Shown here piece after piece: positions 19,541 to 22,689 of a DNA stretch of 22,689 nt. Location: NCBI GenBank assembly GCA_009602725.1, contig WELB01000093.1, positions 85,516-108,204 of the forward strand, in the 5' to 3' direction. The stretch comes from Spirogloea muscicola. Its lineage: Eukaryota; Streptophyta; Zygnematophyceae; Spirogloeales; Spirogloeaceae. The notes under the pieces were generated by a model that saw only the letters and a list, made by a program, of their open reading frames with translations, was not told where the DNA came from and made no database searches. Position 1 is the first letter of the stretch, and each line of letters starts with the position of its first letter. The translations under genes and the position numbers were made by a program.

Positions 19541-20522
19541 ATGGCCGTTGACCATCTTGTGTACGCCAAGGTGTGCCTGCACGATGCGCCCTACCTACAG
19601 CGAGCTACAGACAGCGAGCTACACTGCGACCACACACGCTTGAAGATGGGTCAGCAAGGCGTTGCGCCAATGCAGTTGAGCTGCTGTGCAGGTGCAGTTC
19701 TTTGGCTAAATCTGCTCCATCTCCTCACTCACAGGTGAAGGAGGGTACACCAAGTGCAGCCGTGGACGCCATGCTCGCGAACTTCCAGGGCCTGGGGAAG
19801 CTGCCGTATGCCCTCCAGTTCCTCCTGGGTCCCGTCACGAACCCTGAAGCCCAGTACACCCATGCACTCTACAGCAGGTAACAATGTCACGGTTTGCAAG
19901 CATCTCATCCGTTGCAAGTCAGCTTGCAAGTGACTGCAAACGCGCTGGCAAGAGTGTTCAGCTTGCTACAGCTAAGCAATGCATTTCCATTGTGCAGTTT
20001 GCAGTTGTCGTAATTAGGCTTTGAGCTTTGCCCCACCCAATACCTGGACCTAATGCATGGGCAAGCGAGAGCTGCAGGTTCAGCAACTACTCGAGCTTGG
20101 ACTCGTACATGAACTCTCCAGAGCACATGTCCTTTGTGACCAACCTTCTCATGCCCATTGTGGACGATGTTGTTATCAATGACTGGGAGACACCGCTCAA
20201 CAGCAGTCCTGTCCAGGAAGTTGGTGGCGTCATTCACACCTTCATGGCCAAGCCCAAGGAAGGTGTGTCTCACGAGCAGGTGCAGGAGGTGCTCAGCATG
20301 CTACGGAAGCAAGATCTCAAATTGGGCATACCACGGAGAACCAGTGCTGGGCTCAACTTCAATGTTGCCAGGGGAAGAGGATATCTCATGGGCTTTGCAG
20401 CCCAGTTCCCAGATGCAAAGAGCTGCAGCACCTTTGTGCAGGAGTTTCATAAAAAGAGTAAAGCCTCTGAGCAACTGAGAGCTGCCTTTGACCAACCAAT
20501 GCTTGTGGACTTCCAGGTATAA
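19541..20522 (+). CDS. Two-domain stress-responsive A/B barrel (Dabb) protein
   Basis: The exons are 19541-19570, 19735-19877 and 20078-20522 (TAA at 20520). Phases match and give 205 residues. Domain 1 (residues 1 to about 95) shows the family pattern: MAVDHLVYAK, a helix with AMLANFQGLGKLP, the THALYSRFSNYSSLDSYMNS motif with HALYSR, then PEHMSFV and IVDDVVINDWE. Domain 2 (about 105-205) starts EVGGVIHTFMAKPKEGVS and ends PMLVDFQV. Proteins with two Dabb domains are known in plants (the Arabidopsis UP3 and DABB1 group). Single-domain HS1 has reported antifungal activity, but the substrate and role of the double form are unclear. Dabb folds normally dimerise as a ferredoxin-like barrel; two domains may do so within one chain. 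The upstream frame stays open to 19157 and is Ala-rich, so a targeting peptide from an unseen upstream exon is possible. Confidence 0.9.
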
Positions 20523-21139
20523 GGAGCACAAGGTCTACATGAGTGCCAATTCAATGGCAGCTTGACTACAAGACGTTCTCATATTTGTTATTGACTTTCG
20601 TTAGTAGCAAGAGATCCTGTATGCAGCAGCACTCGCAACTATACATTAGACTCTCACTCTGCACCGCTTCGATATGGTTTACACCTTGATAGATGATCGA
20701 GTCCAAGAAACATTCTCACAAACATCACATACGTGACTTCGCTAGACAGTGCTGATACTGTTTATGGTAGTCATATCAGTATCAGCACCCAAAATTTGGC
20801 TAATTGGCAGCCGTTTACAGGGTCTGACTGAAGTCAATGCTTGCATCACCTGCCCGTCCTGCTTGTTGCAGCACGAGGCTAGCAGCACTTGGTATTGGAG
20901 TTCTGGTGTTAAATGCATGCGCAAATGCAACTTAGTCAACTCGGGTCAGATATATTGTAAGCACGACGAATAGATGACCCAGCTCAGCCGGGCGGCGAAC
21001 AATGAAAGGTGGAAAGGTGACTGGCAGGGGCTGCAACGGTAGTAGAAACTCTATCGATGTTTTTGAGGGTTGGTGGTGAGCTTTGAGGGTGGGTTGTGAG
21101 CTTCGAGGAATTTCAAGGAAAATGCGTGTATATTAAGAG
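20523..21139. other. Downstream region of the Dabb gene, no gene seen
   Basis: No coding region is supported. A TGTAA occurs at 20956-20960, 434 nt after the Dabb stop, far for a poly(A) signal but possible. Near 21060-21110 a TTTGAGGGT-GGT-GTGAGCTT unit is repeated twice. Confidence 0.4.
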
Positions 21140-21751
21140 ATGGGGAGGCCATGTGTGGCCAAGTACAAAGGCAAGCACATTGGACAAATGTACGTCACCT
21201 GCTGGAATTTCAAGGGTGGGGTGAAGTGCTCACCCACCCAACCTTCTCAGATACGCTTCCTGCATGGCCGACGGGCTCCATGTCTCCCCCAGAATACCAT
21301 CCCTAGCCAGCCCTCGTGGGATGAAGATCACAGACTGATTTTCATCGAAGACCATCAATGGCACGTCACCGCCACCAAGGGTCCACCACCAGTGGCTAAC
21401 CCACCCGTCTCTTACGGCCAGTCTACCAACGTCCCTGTCATTGACTCATTATTGGCCCTTCAATGGCCACTGACGGTCTACTACCAGCAGGCAAGCAATA
21501 GCAGTCTGATGGAGCGTCAAATCAACGACTATCATTGCCATGTTGAAGATAGGCTCCAATGTGGGCACCGTCGCCGTTTCCAGTCAAAGATAAATTTGAC
21601 AACTACCAATGGTACCATCGAGGGAGGTCTCAATGTGGTCACCGGCGCCGTTTCCAGCGCCGGCATCATGCTGTCGCGCGCCATGACTCCAGGTTGCACC
21701 CCGTTGTCGGCTCTAGAAAGCAGACAAACTTCCCACGCGTCCGCCTGCTAA
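21140..21751 (+). CDS. Unassigned 203-residue ORF, possibly a decayed gene
   Basis: A single uninterrupted frame runs from ATG 21140 to TAA 21749. I do not recognise a family. The N-terminus has three cysteines and a histidine (C5, H13, C21, C30) around GKHIGQMYVTCWNFKGG, which loosely recalls a small zinc-binding finger, but the spacing fits no family I can name with confidence. Near the C-terminus INLTTTNGTIEGGLNVVTG resembles a beta-solenoid repeat of the DUF4097 kind. A 27-nt internal duplication (21557-21583 and 21631-21657) lies in two different frames, which suggests an old frameshift. It could be one exon of a spliced gene, a pseudogene, or chance. Confidence 0.35.
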   Translation: MGRPCVAKYKGKHIGQMYVTCWNFKGGVKCSPTQPSQIRFLHGRRAPCLPQNTIPSQPSWDEDHRLIFIEDHQWHVTATKGPPPVANPPVSYGQSTNVPVIDSLLALQWPLTVYYQQASNSSLMERQINDYHCHVEDRLQCGHRRRFQSKINLTTTNGTIEGGLNVVTGAVSSAGIMLSRAMTPGCTPLSALESRQTSHASAC

Positions 21752-22200
21752 GGTGCCTAGCCTCTCAACGCATCTCTCAAGTGGCCTTTCTTGCGATGCA
21801 GACATTCTAACTATATAGACGTAGTTACGACCATCATCCAGAAAATCTTTCTAGCTAGCCTTCTGAGCTTTCAGAAGCACCATCAGTTGGAACAACGATT
21901 ACTGCCAGTCCTACATATGCAATCCGTCAACAGCCCGTCGTCACCACTAATGCCTACAGCAGACCGGCACAATGTGGACACGACTTGTCCCTTTGTTCCT
22001 CTTACAAGCAGTGAACTGGCTTGGGTTTGCCCTCCCTTTTCACTCCATGCGCCCTTCTCTCTTGGCCATCCCCTTCTTGGGCTGGCCTTTCTCGTTCTCA
22101 TTTGTCATTCTTTTGCACAAGCTTTTGCCTGAACATTGTTTTGGCTTGCATGGGCCACCCTTTCATTTCACCCCTTCACCTTCTCTTTCTTTCAAAAGAA
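21752..22200. other. Region without a recognised gene
   Basis: Short frames only. From about 22030 it carries a diverged plus-strand piece of the GGGCTGG family (CCTTCTTGGGCTGGCCTTTC) followed by GCCTGAACATTGTTTTGGCTTG. A related string, GCCTGAACAATGTGTTGGCTTGG, recurs at 22540. Confidence 0.5.
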
Positions 22201-22221
22201 AGTGGCTCCTACAAAGAGAAC

Positions 22222-22445
22222 AGCGCTTCCAAATTGACTGGTGGCTGTGAGAGGCCAGCCCAACAGAAAGGACAAGGTCTGGCTGGAGGGGCCGGATGGC
22301 GTGAAAAGCAAGAGACTGAGTGCTAAGCCGGCAGCAGGGGGGCTCTCAGTAACTGCGAGTTAGTAAGTCCTACAAAGGGGGCAAGGGCTGTGAACAGCCA
22401 GGCCGAAAAACCATCACAAGGTCCGAAGGGACCACAAAGCGCTCA
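22222..22445 (-). repeat. Two minus-oriented GGGCTGG-family copies
   Basis: The copies are at about 22222-22300 (GCGCTTCCAAATTGACTGG, then GAGGCCAGCCCAACAG, then GGAGGGGCC) and about 22374-22442 (GGGGGCAAGGGCTGTGAA, CAGCCAGGCCGAAAAACC, then TCCGAAGGGACCACAAAGCG). The second is close in layout to the copy at 18040. Confidence 0.8.
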
Positions 22446-22527
22446 CTCTCACTCTCTCCCGTTACCTTAGGCACCTTAGCATAGGTCTCCGTTTCATATA
22501 GCCTTGGTTATCCTGCACTGGATTGTG

Positions 22528-22557
22528 CCAACACATTGTGCCTGAACAATGTGTTGG
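22528..22557. repeat. Perfect hairpin, 12-bp stem and 6-nt loop
   Basis: CCAACACATTGT is followed by GCCTGA and then the exact reverse complement ACAATGTGTTGG. It is flanked by no gene; it may be the tip of a palindromic element. Confidence 0.9.
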
Positions 22558-22602
22558 CTTGGATTGACCTCCCTTTGATTTCATGCGCTCCGCGCGCCTT
22601 CA

Positions 22603-22614
22603 CAGACACACACA

Positions 22615-22689
<75 letters not shown>
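22603..22689. repeat. (CA)n then (CT)n microsatellite reaching the window edge
   Basis: A short CA run (about 22605-22617) passes directly into an uninterrupted CT run from about 22617 to 22689 (at least 36 units). Its true length is not seen because the window ends inside it; an assembly may have stopped here. Confidence 0.98.

Overview
The window looks like nuclear DNA of a green alga or another member of the plant lineage. Genes are split into many short exons with GT-AG introns. One gene encodes a thylakoid-lumen protein with a two-part targeting sequence, and Ku80 begins in the plant manner (MARxKE.LV). Plant-type telomeric units (CCCTAAA/TTTAGGG) occur inside the sequence, and TGTAA, the usual chlorophyte poly(A) signal, follows two of the genes. 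I see no bacterial operon, phage, CRISPR array, tRNA or rRNA.

Layout. 1-1620: GC-rich promoter with a telomeric palindrome, then a tentative 54-residue membrane protein (+). 1624-2844 (-): thylakoid lumenal pentapeptide-repeat protein of the TL17 (17.4 kDa) type, four exons. 3376-5085 (+): WASH complex subunit 3 (CCDC53/WASHC3), five exons. 5775-10221 (-): Ku80, eleven exons, with a 128-bp tandem duplication in one intron. 10541-13900 (+): DUF4097 beta-solenoid protein similar to FAM185A, about a dozen exons. 14183-15006 (-): NOP10, three exons, complete at 64 residues. 15007-19540: repeat-rich, with a tandem duplication upstream of NOP10, a 388-bp TA-flanked MITE, and many copies of a GGGCTGG/CCAGCCC repeat family. 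19541-20522 (+): two-domain Dabb (stress-responsive A/B barrel) protein, three exons. 20523-22689: an unassigned ORF, more repeats, a perfect hairpin, and a (CT)n run reaching the window edge.

I built the exon models by hand, joining splice sites so that reading phase is kept. TL17, WASHC3, Ku80, NOP10 and Dabb close without a phase conflict and give protein lengths normal for, or close to, their families. The DUF4097 gene has unresolved joints.

The genes do not form a pathway. TL17/WASHC3 and Ku80/DUF4097 are divergent pairs that may share promoters. WASHC3/Ku80 and DUF4097/NOP10 are convergent pairs. Ku80 (end joining, telomere protection) and NOP10 (H/ACA RNP, telomerase RNP in many eukaryotes) both have telomere links, but nothing here shows co-regulation.
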